Shown in pieces: positions 20,501 through 28,810 of a stretch of 64,000 nucleotides of DNA (its first letter is position 1; each line of letters starts with the position of its first letter). The translations under genes and the position numbers were made by a program. The notes under the pieces are model-generated. The model worked only from the letters and a program-made list of their open reading frames with translations. It was not told where the DNA came from and did not search any database. The stretch spans positions 3,844,001-3,908,000 of the forward strand of contig JAFEKX020000001.1 of the NCBI GenBank assembly GCA_016893485.2, written 5' to 3'. Source of the DNA: Streptomyces sp. P3 (GTDB lineage Bacteria; Actinomycetota; Actinomycetes; Streptomycetales; Streptomycetaceae).

Positions 20501-20709
20501 ACCAGAATCACGTAGCTGAGGGCAGCCATGTCCTGCTCTTCGTGCGCCGCTACAAGAGCACAGACATCGGGGGCGCCCAGCCATGGATGCTGCTCGGCCC
20601 TGCCGAATTCGACGCCTCCACCGGGAGCAAACCGATGGCGATCAAGTGGAAGTTGAAGCACCCGCTCCCGGCGGACGTCTGGACGTACTCGGCGATTGCT
20701 GCCGGGTAA
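17548..20709 (+). CDS. PLD-nuclease/superfamily 2 helicase/DUF3427 protein
   Basis: Intact 1053-residue protein from GTG 17548. Order of domains: an N-terminal helical part, then a phospholipase-D-like nuclease (HAK at about 218, GSSNLS at about 237). An SF2 helicase follows, with Walker A ATGTGKT at about 349, DEFHH at about 444, LLGLTATPERMDG at about 467 and motif VI QQLGRGLRR at about 648. DUF3427 runs from about 700 to the end (SYSREEILPALGQ, DALLITLEKDERDFSPQTRY). Such fusions are widespread in defence islands. With the divergent SRA-HNH gene it suggests recognition and degradation of foreign or modified DNA. No frameshift is present, unlike most neighbours. Confidence 0.9.
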   Translation: MTKPDAPTEPSTGLYEELITLRFEQQLKELGSLGWHPVVDAVGPESVPHVLARHVAGTVRRVLQGLPSVERVHAANHILESISTLEGAQEWVDLVADGPRQLLALTRQEAPGVFAVRPGIPLSDTALITNSPEDPSLGFELRAELATADHVDLLCAFVKWHGLRIIEQSLQAAHTRGVPIRVITTTYIGATERRALDRLVREFNAQVKVNYETRSTRLHAKAWLFRRESGYDTAYVGSSNLSKAALLDGLEWNVRLSSIATPDVLRKFGATFEAYWNDLSFETYDPEADGERLQEALAVAGGTSSTAAKDRGITLSGLEVRPYPHQRDMLERLEVEREVHHVHRNLLVAATGTGKTVMAALDYRQLRKKYGRDVRLLFVAHRKEILQQSLRTYQDVLMDANFGESLHSGEIPERWNHVFASVQSLNARALDRLARDHFDVIVIDEFHHGTSPTYRKILDHFQPDELLGLTATPERMDGKNIQDEFFDGRIAAEMRLWEALENELLSPFHYFGITDTTDLSTVEWKRGAYDAGALSNVLTGNVARARLVVKAVRDKVSDPGTMRALGFCVSVAHAHFMAESFRTAGLNAVALSGESPSQERAQALADLRSGAVQVVFSVDLFNEGLDIPDVDTLLLLRPTSSATVFLQQLGRGLRRTEDKAVLTVLDFIGQHRKEFRFENQFRALTNLTRKRLLDNIEDGFPQLPSGCQIILEEKAKSTIIANIKDQIGVNVTALAREVADYAEPKLRRYLHESGRELKELYRGNGNSWTGLLRRSGLLQGEPPEGEAALLKRMSAFLHVDDPLRVAAYTRMLTDDAPAYGDLDEQGQAYARMLFFQLWPLGGITRKGFADYDAGFSTLLEQNAVRSELRQVLEYNLAHTEHVPIPLLGVGGQSGIPLTVHASYSREEILPALGQSFMGGFMPADFREGVKWCQSIKTDALLITLEKDERDFSPQTRYHDYALSETLFHWESQNQISATSPTGLRYQNHVAEGSHVLLFVRRYKSTDIGGAQPWMLLGPAEFDASTGSKPMAIKWKLKHPLPADVWTYSAIAAG

Positions 20710-20719
20710 CGTCACCCGA

Positions 20720-21313
20720 CTACTCACCCACGAGATCGAGCTCAGCCTCGAAGCGCGTCTGAGCTCGATCCAGGGCTTCGTCCGGGTCGTGGCCGTGAGC
20801 CCGAAGCCAGCGCAGAAGATCGAAGATGGCATCAATCGCCGCCGCCCGCGTGGTTGCCGCCTCCAGCCGGCTTGCCCGACGGCTATTGCTGTGCCCGTCG
20901 GGCGCGTGCAGACCAGTAGCGAACTCGCACCACGTCACCTTTCGATCAGCGAGGAGCTGAACACCCCAGCGGTCAGAAGTGGCAGTTACGAGTGCCATGC
21001 CGCGCCCTGTCTCGGCGTGATCGCTCGCATCCACGAGCGTTGGAAGGGCACGCGTGTCGGGATCATGGACCTCAACGCGCAGGCGGCTGCCGTTCATAGA
21101 GACGGCGAGGGTGGTCGGGGTCCCTGCACCCACGTGAGTGATCACGTTGGAGACGAGCTCGCTGACGCAGAGCTGGACCGCGACGGTCAGTTCCTGCAAG
21201 CCCCAGATCCTCAGATGGATCCGTAACACTCGCCGCAGAGCTGCCACTTCCTCGGGCTCCGCCAAAAACGGGAGCTCCCACGCCGTCCTCGGCGTGCACA
21301 CAGTGCAGTCCAT
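20720..21313 (-). CDS. RsbW-like ATP-binding protein (HATPase_c)
   Basis: A 197-residue protein with a GHKL fold: N box ELVSNVITH, G1 box VHDPDTRALP and G2 box TGRGMALVTATSDRWG. A helical C-terminal extension of about 65 residues (EAATTRAAAIDAIFDLLRWL) is longer than in minimal anti-sigma factors. It is convergent with the helicase and divergent from the HTH/DUF5753-DUF397 genes. In Streptomyces such HATPase genes often accompany the HTH-DUF397 pair. A regulatory, anti-sigma-like or kinase role is inferred. Confidence 0.85.
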   Translation of the reverse strand: MDCTVCTPRTAWELPFLAEPEEVAALRRVLRIHLRIWGLQELTVAVQLCVSELVSNVITHVGAGTPTTLAVSMNGSRLRVEVHDPDTRALPTLVDASDHAETGRGMALVTATSDRWGVQLLADRKVTWCEFATGLHAPDGHSNSRRASRLEAATTRAAAIDAIFDLLRWLRAHGHDPDEALDRAQTRFEAELDLVGE

Positions 21314-21378
21314 GCCCCAGCCCCTTCACCTGCACGGCAGGTCGCGATGCGTAACTACCTTCACACCGAGGGTTGTAT

Positions 21379-21403
21379 TGGAACTCTCAAAATGGAACTC
21401 TCA
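21379..21403. promoter_or_regulatory. Tandem direct repeat upstream of the HTH regulator
   Basis: TGGAACTCTCA at 21379-21389 and 21393-21403, a 14-bp period. It lies in the 202-bp gap between the divergent HATPase and HTH genes. Two identical boxes on one DNA face region suggest an operator, perhaps for the adjacent HTH/DUF5753 protein. Confidence 0.55.
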
Positions 21404-21515
21404 TCTTCCACTGAAAGGAGCGCACTCCGGCCTCACGCGCCCCAGCGTGCGCTGCCTTGCCGTCAGACTCGAACAACCAGCACGATCTGCTAGATCGACA
21501 TGAAGGGCTGGAAGC

Positions 21516-22361
21516 ATGCCAGTTGGACCCACTACACGAAGGCGCCAGCTGGGCGCCGACCTGCGCCGACTCCGTGAATCCAAGGGTTTGACCCTGGAGG
21601 AGGCAGGCGCCCGCGTCGGCATCTCAAAGGCAACGCTGAGTCGCTACGAGACGAAGGAGGGAACCGTCAAGTGGCCGGCCGTTGATGCCCTTTGCCGCGA
21701 ATACGGAGCCTCTGACGCAGAACGTCTCGCCCTCGTCGAGTTGGCCAAGGGCGCCAAGATCCAAGGTTGGTGGCGATCACTCGCCGACCCCATCCCTGAG
21801 TCCATGAACCTCATGCTCACGCTTGAGGACGAGGTAGTACGCGAAGATCACTATGCGTGCATGTACATCCCCGGGCTACTCCAAACTCGCGCCTACGCCG
21901 AGGCAGTTCACCGAGCCTCGGAGGTGCAATGCCCGGAGCGCGAGGTGCAGCACATGGTCGACATCCGCATGAAGCGCCAGGAACTCCTCGACCGCGACGC
22001 CCCACCACGTATCTGGTGCGTGATCGACGAGGCAGCGCTTCGACGCCAGGTCGGTGGCCGTGAGGTCATGCGAGAGCAACTCGGCCACCTACTAGCCCTA
22101 GCTGAGCGCCCGCACGTCACCGTTCAGGTACTCCCCTTCTCAAAGGGCGCGCACGCAGCAGCAGTTGGCAGCTTCGCCATCCTGCGGGGCCCGACTCCGG
22201 ACCTGGACGTGGCGTACGTGGACCTACTCAGCGGTGGCCTGTTCATGGAGAAGCCGCAGGAACTGGCGCGTTATAGGTTGGCGTTCGAGTACCTCAGCGC
22301 ACAGGCACTCGATCTTGAGTCCTCCACGGACATCGTCCACCGCATAAGCAAGGAGTCCTGA
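21516..22361 (+). CDS. HTH (XRE) regulator with DUF5753 domain
   Basis: Intact 281-residue protein from ATG 21516. The N-terminal Cro/CI HTH is RRLRESKGLTLEEAGARVGI followed by SKATLSRYETKEG. The C-terminal DUF5753 includes MYIPGLLQTRAYAEAVH, VIDEAALRRQVGG and HVTVQVLPFSKGAHAA. Proteins of this class (WhiJ/Scr1-like) act with small DUF397 partners in development or toxin-antitoxin-like control. The stop overlaps the ATG of the DUF397 gene by one base (TGATG), so translation is coupled. Confidence 0.92.
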   Translation: MPVGPTTRRRQLGADLRRLRESKGLTLEEAGARVGISKATLSRYETKEGTVKWPAVDALCREYGASDAERLALVELAKGAKIQGWWRSLADPIPESMNLMLTLEDEVVREDHYACMYIPGLLQTRAYAEAVHRASEVQCPEREVQHMVDIRMKRQELLDRDAPPRIWCVIDEAALRRQVGGREVMREQLGHLLALAERPHVTVQVLPFSKGAHAAAVGSFAILRGPTPDLDVAYVDLLSGGLFMEKPQELARYRLAFEYLSAQALDLESSTDIVHRISKES

Positions 22362-22563
22362 TGTCGGCGCCCTCGACGCAGCAGTGGTTCAAGTCCTCGT
22401 ACAGCGGGGGAGCGGGACGGAGTGTGTCGAGTGTGCGCGTACGCAAGATGGGGCTCTGATACGCGACTCGAAGAACCGGAGCGGATCTTCGCTCACCGTC
22501 CGGAGACAGGCTTGGCGTGCATTCACGAACGCCTTGCGGGACAGGCGAATTTCACAGTTCTAA
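22361..22563 (+). CDS. DUF397 protein, frameshifted
   Basis: Small protein of about 67 residues read as MSAPSTQQWFKSSYSGG, then after one missing base near 22409 GTECVECARTQDGALIRDSK, and SLTVRRQAWRAFTNALRD to TAA 22563. The WFKSSYS start and ALIRDSK block are the DUF397 signature. The family partners the HTH/DUF5753 protein just upstream. Start and stop overlap by one base. Molecular action is not firmly known. Confidence 0.85.
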
Positions 22564-22656
22564 GCACCCTGACGTCGAACCAGCCCGAAGATACCGCCCG
22601 ACCGGTAGTCCAGGCTCAGGCAAGCGCAACGCTCCCAGCCAGTCCGTCAAACCCAC

Positions 22657-23256
22657 TCAGGCATGCCGCCCCCACCGCCCCCGATGAACAACATCCCCAC
22701 CCCCGCCGCCGCTCCGCGACCCGCCCGCTCTGCTCGGGAACATCCTCGGCCCGGTACCCCACCGTGATCCCGCCGATCGGGTCGTACTCGTCCGGTACGC
22801 CGAACTCCGCCCGGAACGGCTCCAGATGCTCCGGCATAATGCCGAAGAAGCAGGCGCCAAGCCCTTCGTCGACCGCGGTCAGAAGCATCAGCAGGGAGGC
22901 CATCCCCGTGTCGATGTACCAGTACGGCGCGGGCCAGCGGGCCTCGGCGCGGTCCTCCCAGTCCTTGTCGGGTTCGGCGTAGCGCGCGAGGTACGCCGCC
23001 TTGTGGGCCAGGGGCACTACGACCAGCGGGGCGTCCTGCATCGTCGGGGTCTTCTCGACCCGGGTGGGGACGAAGGGCCAGAAGCGGGCGCGGTCGGCCG
23101 GGTCGGTAAGGGCGAGAAAGGCCCAGCCCTGCGAGAAACCGGCGGACGGGGCTCGAAGCGCCGAGGCGAGGATGCGCTCGGTCACCTCCGGGGCCAGCGG
23201 CTTGTCGGAGTAGTGACGGATCATGCGCCTACGGCGGACCACCTCGGAGAACTCCA
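22657..23256 (-). CDS. Nitroreductase-family protein, frameshifted near the C-terminus
   Basis: FMN-dependent nitroreductase fold from ATG 23256 (MEFSEVVRRRRMIRHYSDKP; a GTG at 23275 is possible). Visible motifs are APSAGFSQGWAFLALTD, YWYIDTGMASLLMLLTAVDE, GACFFGIMPEHLEPF and PIGGITVGYRAED. The conserved frame ends as DVVHRGRWGRHA at 22657. A frame break near 22690 otherwise extends it to 22616. Likely reduces nitro, quinone or similar substrates with NAD(P)H. It marks the right edge of the lower-GC island. Confidence 0.85.
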
Positions 23257-23319
23257 TACCGACGGAGCCTGCCACGAACTCACCGACCGCAGACAGCTGT
23301 TGATCAGCCTCGGCTGGAG

Positions 23320-23550
23320 GGTCACCTGGCGCTCAGTTTTCTCGGTACGACCAGTGACGACGGCGACTGCCCCACCCTGTACGAGATCGAGGGCACGGAC
23401 GAGATCTCGTCTCAGCCGCTGTCACCGCAGTCGATGAACTGGCCCTCCACCACAAGACGCTCGACGCACTCAGCAGCGCTACGAACTACGGGGAGTCTGC
23501 TGGTCGATACCAACTCCCAAGCCCCACCGGTCCGTTACGCACTTATTGCA
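23320..23550 (+). pseudogene. Remnant of small actinobacterial regulator-associated gene
   Basis: The frame RLEGHLALSFLGTTSDDGDC and PTLYEIEGTDEI (23311-23406) resembles the start of a short conserved streptomycete protein that often sits beside DUF397 genes. After EI the similarity is lost. The next stretch (ELALHHKTLDALSSATNYG in another frame) looks like a separate fragment. No start codon with a ribosome site or intact frame is present. The rest of the 23257-23655 gap holds nothing I can identify. Confidence 0.45.
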
Positions 23551-23655
23551 CAAGAGATCTTCACCATTTCCGACCTGGGTCCATATCATGCGGAGATCAA
23601 CAGGCCCGGCCAAGGCGAGACTTGGGCGGGCCTCTCAGGTTCCTGTGGGGGTTTC

Positions 23656-24506
23656 ATGCGTATACGTGTTGCGGCTGCCGCCGTTGTCTCCGGTGCCGTC
23701 GTCCTGTCCGCGCTCGCGCTTCCGGTCGCCGCCCAGGCGGCGGAGCGTCCGAGTGCGGCGGCGGGGCTGGCTTCCTTCGCTGCGAAGACCGTTCAGCCCA
23801 GAGACTCCCTGGGCAACACCAAGTTCTCACACGCCGTGATCAACGGCGGCAAGGACATCGTCCTCGGCACCACCGGCACGAAGTCCGTCACCGTCACCTA
23901 CACCGCCAAGGACGCGAACGGCGTCGCCCTCACCGAGGCCTTCCTGTGGCAGGGCACGGACAGTTCGACCACGGACGGGATCACCGGCGGGCTGGGGACG
24001 GACGACGACCCCGCCTGCACGGAGACGGCGACCCAGGGCACGTACACCTGCAAGGCCGTCTTCAACATCCACCCCGCCACCGACATGAAGAACAACGGGG
24101 TGGCCGGGACCTGGAAGCTGTTCCTGGGGCCTGGGACCTTTACGCGAACGCCAGTTACAACGACGACGTGACCACCGCCGCGATCAAGAAGGCCTCCACG
24201 CTGACCGCCGACGCCACGCCCGAGCCGGTCAAGAAGGGCAAGACCATCACGGTCACCGGCAAGCTCGCCCGCGCGAACTGGGCGACGGGCAAGTACGCGG
24301 GCTACGTGTCCCAGCCCGTGAAGCTTCAGTTCCGGAAGAAGAGCAGCAGCACCTACACCACCCTCAAGACGGTCAAGACCAACAGCACCGGCGTCCTGAA
24401 AACCACCACGAAGGCCACGGTCGACGGTTACTACCGCTACGTCTTCGCGGGCACGACCACCACCGCCGCGGCCACCGCACCCGGCGACTTCGTCGACGTC
24501 CGGTAA
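23656..24506 (+). CDS. Secreted DUF5707-type protein, one frameshift
   Basis: Starts at ATG 23656 with a signal peptide (RVAAAAVVSGAVVLSALALP, cleavage after VAAQAA). The first Ig-like half (KFSHAVINGGKDIVLGTTGT, TVTYTAKDANGVAL) contains a Cys pair. The second half (TPEPVKKGKTITVTGKL, SQPVKLQFRKKSSSTYTTLK) is a classic repeat-like beta domain found in Streptomyces exoproteins. The frame breaks near 24130 (LFLG|AWDLYANASYNDD). It is exported to the surface or medium. No catalytic residues are seen. Confidence 0.75.
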
Positions 24507-24552
24507 GCGACGGTTCGGCAACACCAGACGTCAGCACCGCACACCAGCACTC

Positions 24553-24590
24553 CGGTGCCGGGCCGCCCTCCATCACGGCGCCCGGCACCG
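24553..24590 (+). terminator. Hairpin after the DUF5707 gene
   Basis: CGGTGCCGGGC-like arm at 24553-24563 pairs perfectly with GCCCGGCACCG at 24580-24590, 47 bp after the stop. There is no long T run, as is common in Streptomyces. The rest of the 24507-24820 gap is presumably the promoter of the next gene; I see no other feature there. Confidence 0.6.
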
Positions 24591-24820
24591 CGCCATTTCC
24601 CGCCCCAGATATCGCCGAGTAAGAGATCTACGTGAACCGCCAAGCCCTCCCGGCACCCCCACCCCTGTGTACCGTCCTCCGGTGTGTCGATCGGTAATCC
24701 CTCAACTACCGTTCTACGCGCGAAGATTCACCGCACACAGAGACACACCCCCACCGCACCCGCACCCCTGTTCACTCCACCCCCACTCATGGAATCCCCC
24801 ACTCCACGGAGGTTCACCGG

Positions 24821-25757
24821 ATGCTCAAGCTTGGCAAGTTCACGTCACACCGCAGGTTCACGACCGCCCTCACCGTGCTCGGCATGGTGGCCACGGAGTT
24901 GCCGTGCAGGCGGCCACCGTCACCCCCGCCCACGCGGCCACCACCCACCGCGTGCTGTTCGACGACGGCCACGCCGAAGAGGCCGGGAACGCGGACTGGA
25001 TCATCTCCACCAGCAAGCCCGACCCGCTCGCCCAGGACTCCTCCCCTCCTCCGACAAGGACTGGACCGGCGCGCTCTCCTCCTGGGGCATCGCCCTGCAG
25101 AAGACCGGCAGCTACAGCCTCAAGACGGCGACCAGCGCGCTCACGTACGGGGGTTCGTCGGCGACCGACCTGTCGAACTTCGACACGCTGGTGCTGCCCG
25201 AGCCGAACATCAAGTTCACGACCGCCGAGAAGACCGCGATCATGACGTTCGTCAAGAACGGTGGCGGGCTGTTCATGATCTCCGACCACACCGGGTCCGA
25301 CCGCAACAACGACGGCTACGACGCGGTCCAGATCCTGAACGACCTGATGACCAACAACAGCGTCGACTCGACCGACCCGTTCGGCCTCTCCATCGACTCG
25401 CTGAACATCACCTCCGGCTACCCGGCGGCCATCACCGACAGCAGCAACCCCGTCCTGCACGGCTCCTTCGGCACCGTCACCAAGAGCCTCATCGCCAACG
25501 GCACCACGGCCACGATCAAGCCCGCCGACAACTCCGCCGCCAAGGGCCTGCTCTACCGCTCCGGTTACTCCGGCAACACCGGCGCCTTCTTCGCCACCAG
25601 CACCTTCGGCAGCGGCAAGGTCGCGTTCTGGGGCGACAGTTCACCGGTCGACGACGGCACCGGCCAGTCCGGCAACACCCTCTACGACGGCTGGAACGAC
25701 ACCGGCGCCACCAACGCCGCCCTCGCCCTCAACGCCACCGAGTGGCTCTCCTCGTAA
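24821..25757 (+). CDS. Secreted protein with GATase1-like (DUF4350-like) domain, two frameshifts
   Basis: Starts at ATG 24821 with GGAGG nine bases upstream. The signal region is MLKLGKFTSHRRFTTALTVL, then, after a missing base near 24893, VQAATVTPAHAA. The mature part resembles class I glutamine amidotransferase-like folds: RVLFDDGHAEEAGNADW, DTLVLPEPNIKFTTAEK, FVKNGGGLFMISDHTGSDRN and AFWGDSSPVDDGTGQSG. A second break lies near 25045. The family is often annotated as hydrolase, but no clear catalytic Cys is visible. Probably an extracellular enzyme or binding protein. Confidence 0.7.
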
Positions 25758-25857
25758 GCCACAAGCCGTAGGGCCACTGAGGCTGACATGCGGCCGCGCG
25801 TTAGCCTCGGTGTCGATATCCAGTCGGCCCGTTTTCATTGTTTCCCGGAGGCACGTC

Positions 25858-26169
25858 ATGGCCAAGATCCCCAGCATTCCCAGCTCCGTGGTCGCCGCGA
25901 GCGGGCTTGTCGGTGGCTACGGCGTAGCCCGCTGGACCAGGAAGCGCCAGCTCGGCGGAGTCGTCCTCGCCGCAGCCGGGGCCACCGCCGCCCAGCAGTG
26001 GCGTCAACAGGCCGGCAGCAAGGCGGCGGGTGCACTCACCGTCACCTACATCGCCGCGTTCGCCGGATCCCACCCCTTGGCCAAGAAGGTCGGCGCCTGG
26101 CCCGCGGTCTTCGGTGTCGCCGGCGCCGTAGCCCTCGCATCCTGGGCGGTAGCCGACCGGAACGCGTGA
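25858..26169 (+). CDS. Small conserved membrane protein
   Basis: Intact 103-residue protein from ATG 25858 with a GGAG site. Hydrophobic segments are SVVAASGLVGGYGVA, QLGGVVLAAAGATAA, GALTVTYIAAFAGSH and AVFGVAGAVALASWAVA, so up to four short TM helices. Basic residues lie between (WTRKRQ). No known motif. It stands alone between a secreted protein and a convergent VOC gene. Function unknown. Confidence 0.75.
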   Translation: MAKIPSIPSSVVAASGLVGGYGVARWTRKRQLGGVVLAAAGATAAQQWRQQAGSKAAGALTVTYIAAFAGSHPLAKKVGAWPAVFGVAGAVALASWAVADRNA

Positions 26170-26373
26170 CGGCCGTCAGCCGCGTACGGCGCGAAGGCGT
26201 CGTGTCGGGGGTGTCCGCCCGCAGCGGTCGGCGCTCAGCACCGCCGCACTCTTCAGAAACCTTGCCGCGCCGATCCGAGGACGGACACCCCCGGCGCGGC
26301 GCCGACCCACGACAAACCGCAGCCAAACCACGACGCACCGGCACCCAGCCACGAACCCGCACCCGCCGACGCC

Positions 26374-26738
26374 TCAGCCCCGATGCCCCAGCACGTTCAC
26401 CACCCGCCCACCCGGATCCCGCACAAAGAACCGCCGCACCCCCACTCCTCGTCCCGCAACTCCCGCACCACCTCCGCACCGGACGCCACCACCTCGGCCC
26501 ACACCGCGTCCACGTCCTCGACCTCCACACTCAGGTCGGGAACGACAGGCGCAGTGCGTTCCTCCGTGAGGAAGCTGATCTGGGCGGTGGGATTCGAAGG
26601 AGACGCCAGGGTCATGACCCACCCCTGGTTCATGACCTCCTCGAAGCCCAGCAGGCCGTAGAAGTCGGCGTTCGTACTCATCGAGTCCTCGCCGTCCTCC
26701 GCCACTTGGAAGTCGGGGACGATCCTGCGGATGGTCAT
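26374..26738 (-). CDS. VOC-family (glyoxalase-like) protein, one frameshift
   Basis: Starts at ATG 26738 (MTIRRIVPDFQVAEDGED). Paired beta-alpha-beta modules are visible: ADFYGLLGFEEVMNQGWVMT and VPDLSVEVEDVDAVWAEVVA, ending VRRFFVRDPGGRVVNVLGHR. The frame breaks near 26430, at a C run. Typical length for a one-domain VOC protein (about 121 residues). Members bind small molecules or metals; no substrate is indicated. The 204-bp gap to the left (26170-26373) contains no gene I can support. Confidence 0.85.
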
Positions 26739-26751
26739 CGGGTACGGCTCC

Positions 26752-27171
26752 TCACGATCGGTGGCCGGCGGCACACAACAGGCCGTCGTTCGAGTCTTCC
26801 TCGCGCGGCCGGAACCAGCGTCCCACCCCCGCCACGACCAGCGTGCCCGCCGCGATCACCAGCGTCGCGGACGCCCACGCCAGCGGCCGTTCCGCCTCGA
26901 ACGACACGTACATCAGCACGGCCGGCCCCACCGCCACCACCAGCAACGGCCACGCGAGATCGTCCCGGTGCCCGAAGTAACCCGCCAGGACCACCAGGAT
27001 CACCGCGAGCACCACACCGGCACCACCGTCCGCCTCGTCCGACGCCGGGACCGCCCCCGACGGAACGCAGAGGGCGTACGCCGCCGTCGCGAGGACGACG
27101 CCGAGCGTGCGGGTCAGCCAGCGTTCCGGCCAGGGGCGCGTGCGCAGGGGGCTCAGCAACTTCTCGGTCAT
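26752..27171 (-). CDS. Hypothetical integral membrane protein
   Basis: About 139 residues from ATG 27171 (MTEKLLSPLRTRPWPERWLT; a GTG lies at 27177). Four hydrophobic segments: TLGVVLATAAYALCVPSG, GVVLAVILVVLAGYFG, WPLLVVAVGPAVLMYVSF and SATLVIAAGTLVVAGVG. The C-terminus is basic and charged (RWFRPREEDSN). The start lies just after the MFS gene on the same strand. No family recognised. Confidence 0.65.
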   Translation of the reverse strand: MTEKLLSPLRTRPWPERWLTRTLGVVLATAAYALCVPSGAVPASDEADGGAGVVLAVILVVLAGYFGHRDDLAWPLLVVAVGPAVLMYVSFEAERPLAWASATLVIAAGTLVVAGVGRWFRPREEDSNDGLLCAAGHRS

Positions 27172-27242
27172 ACGCACGAGGTTCGTACGCGGGGCCGAGC
27201 CGCGACAGAGTACGGGTACTCAGATACGGAACCGAGGACGCC

Positions 27243-28747
27243 TCACGGCGTGGACGGCGCCGCGGCCACACCCCGTCCACCGCGGTCAGCGGCTTGGCCA
27301 CATCCTCCAACGACCGCCCCTCCGCCCGAACAGCCAACACCGCCGCCACCAACCCGGCCGCACACATCAACCCGGCCCCGATCTGAAACGCGAGCACCGT
27401 GTCCCCGACCTTCCCCGTGCTCGTGAGATCCGCGAACAGCAACGGCCCACTGATCCCACCCGCCGCCGTACCCAGCGCGTAGAAGAAGGCGATCGACATC
27501 GCCCGAGTCTCCATGGGGAAGATCTCCGACACCGTCAGATACGCACTGGACGCACCCGCCGAAGCGAAGAACAGCACCGCACACCAGCACGCCGTCAACG
27601 TCGCCGCGCTCAACGACCCCCGGTCGAACAGCCAGGCCGTGCCGAACAGCAGCACCCCGAGAGCAGATACGTCGACGAGATCATCACCCGGCGCCCGACC
27701 GTGTCGAAGAGCTTGCCGAGCAGCAGCGGCCCGAGGAAGTTGCCGACCGCGATGACCGCGAAGTAGTAACCGGTGTTGCCCGTCGGCACGTTGAAGAACT
27801 TCGTGAGGATCGCGCCGAAGCCGAAGGTGATCGCGTTGTAGAGGAACGCCTGCCCGATGAAGAGGGAGAACCCGAGCGTGGCGCGCTTGGGGTAGTCGTG
27901 GAAGATCGTGCGGGCGATCTCCGCGAAGGAGACGCTCTTGCGCTGGTGGATGGTGATCTCGCCCTCGGCGGGCGGCAGTTCGTGGCCCTGTTCGGCTTCG
28001 ATCCGGCGCTCGATCGACGAGACCACCTCGTCCGCCTCCCGGTCCCGCCCGTGGATCAGCAGCCAGCGTGGACTCTCCGGAACGTGCCGTCGTACGAGCA
28101 GAATCACGAGCGCGAGCACAGCGCCCAGCGCGAAGGTCAGCCGCCATCCCACGTCCGCCGCGAAGATGTTGGTGTTCAGCGCGACGATCGAGAGCAGCGA
28201 ACCGCCCACCGCGCCCACCCAGAAACTGCCGTTGATGATCAGATCCACGCGCCCCCGGCAGTACGCCGGGATCAGCTCGTCGATCGCGGAGTTGATCGCC
28301 GCGTACTCGCCGCCGATGCCGAAGCCGGTGAGGAACCGGAACGTGAAGAACCACCAGGTCGAGAAGGAGGCCGCGGTGAGGGCGGTCGCCGCGAGGTACA
28401 CGATCAGCGTGATCATGAAGAGCTTTTACGGCCGTAGCGGTCGGTGAGGTGACCCCAGAACAGGGCGCCCACGCACGCACCCGCCACATACAGCGCCGCC
28501 GCGATGCCGGTGACCTGGCCGGAGCTGATCGGCAGGCCGCTGCCGGGCTCGGAGAGGCGGCCCGCGATGTTGCCGACGACCGTGACCTCCAGGCCGTCGA
28601 GGATCCACACGGTGCCGAGGCCGATGACGATCGTCCAGTGCCAGCGGGACCACGGGAGGCGGTCCAGGCGGGCGGGGATGGACGAGGTGATCGTCCTGCC
28701 ACCGCCGCCCCCGCCGGGGTTTCGGCACTCGCACTCGCACTGGCCAT
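27243..28747 (-). CDS. MFS metabolite/sugar:proton symporter, three or more frameshifts
   Basis: Starts at ATG 28747 (MASASASAE). After a shift near 28705 the sequence continues SSIPARLDRLPWSRWHWTIV. Family features: VWILDGLEVTVVGNIAG, GHLTDRYGRK (motif A), FRFLTGFGIGGEYAAINSAI, the loop VPESPRWLLIHGRDREADEV and, in the second half, GRRVMISSTYLLSG. Breaks also occur at 28425 (an A run: YGRK|LFMITL) and near 27660. The end is uncertain: TGA at 27243 after another shift, or further left. The substrate is probably an organic acid, sugar or inositol-like compound. Confidence 0.8.
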
Positions 28748-28810
28748 CGGGTTCCTCCTCGTCGAGCGAACCCCTCCGGGTGCCCCCGGACATCGCCCCC
28801 TACACCCGCG

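Noticed and set aside
16389..22563. Prophage or integrative element
   Set aside because: No integrase, transposase, replication or structural phage genes, and no flanking att-like repeats, although composition suggests transfer.
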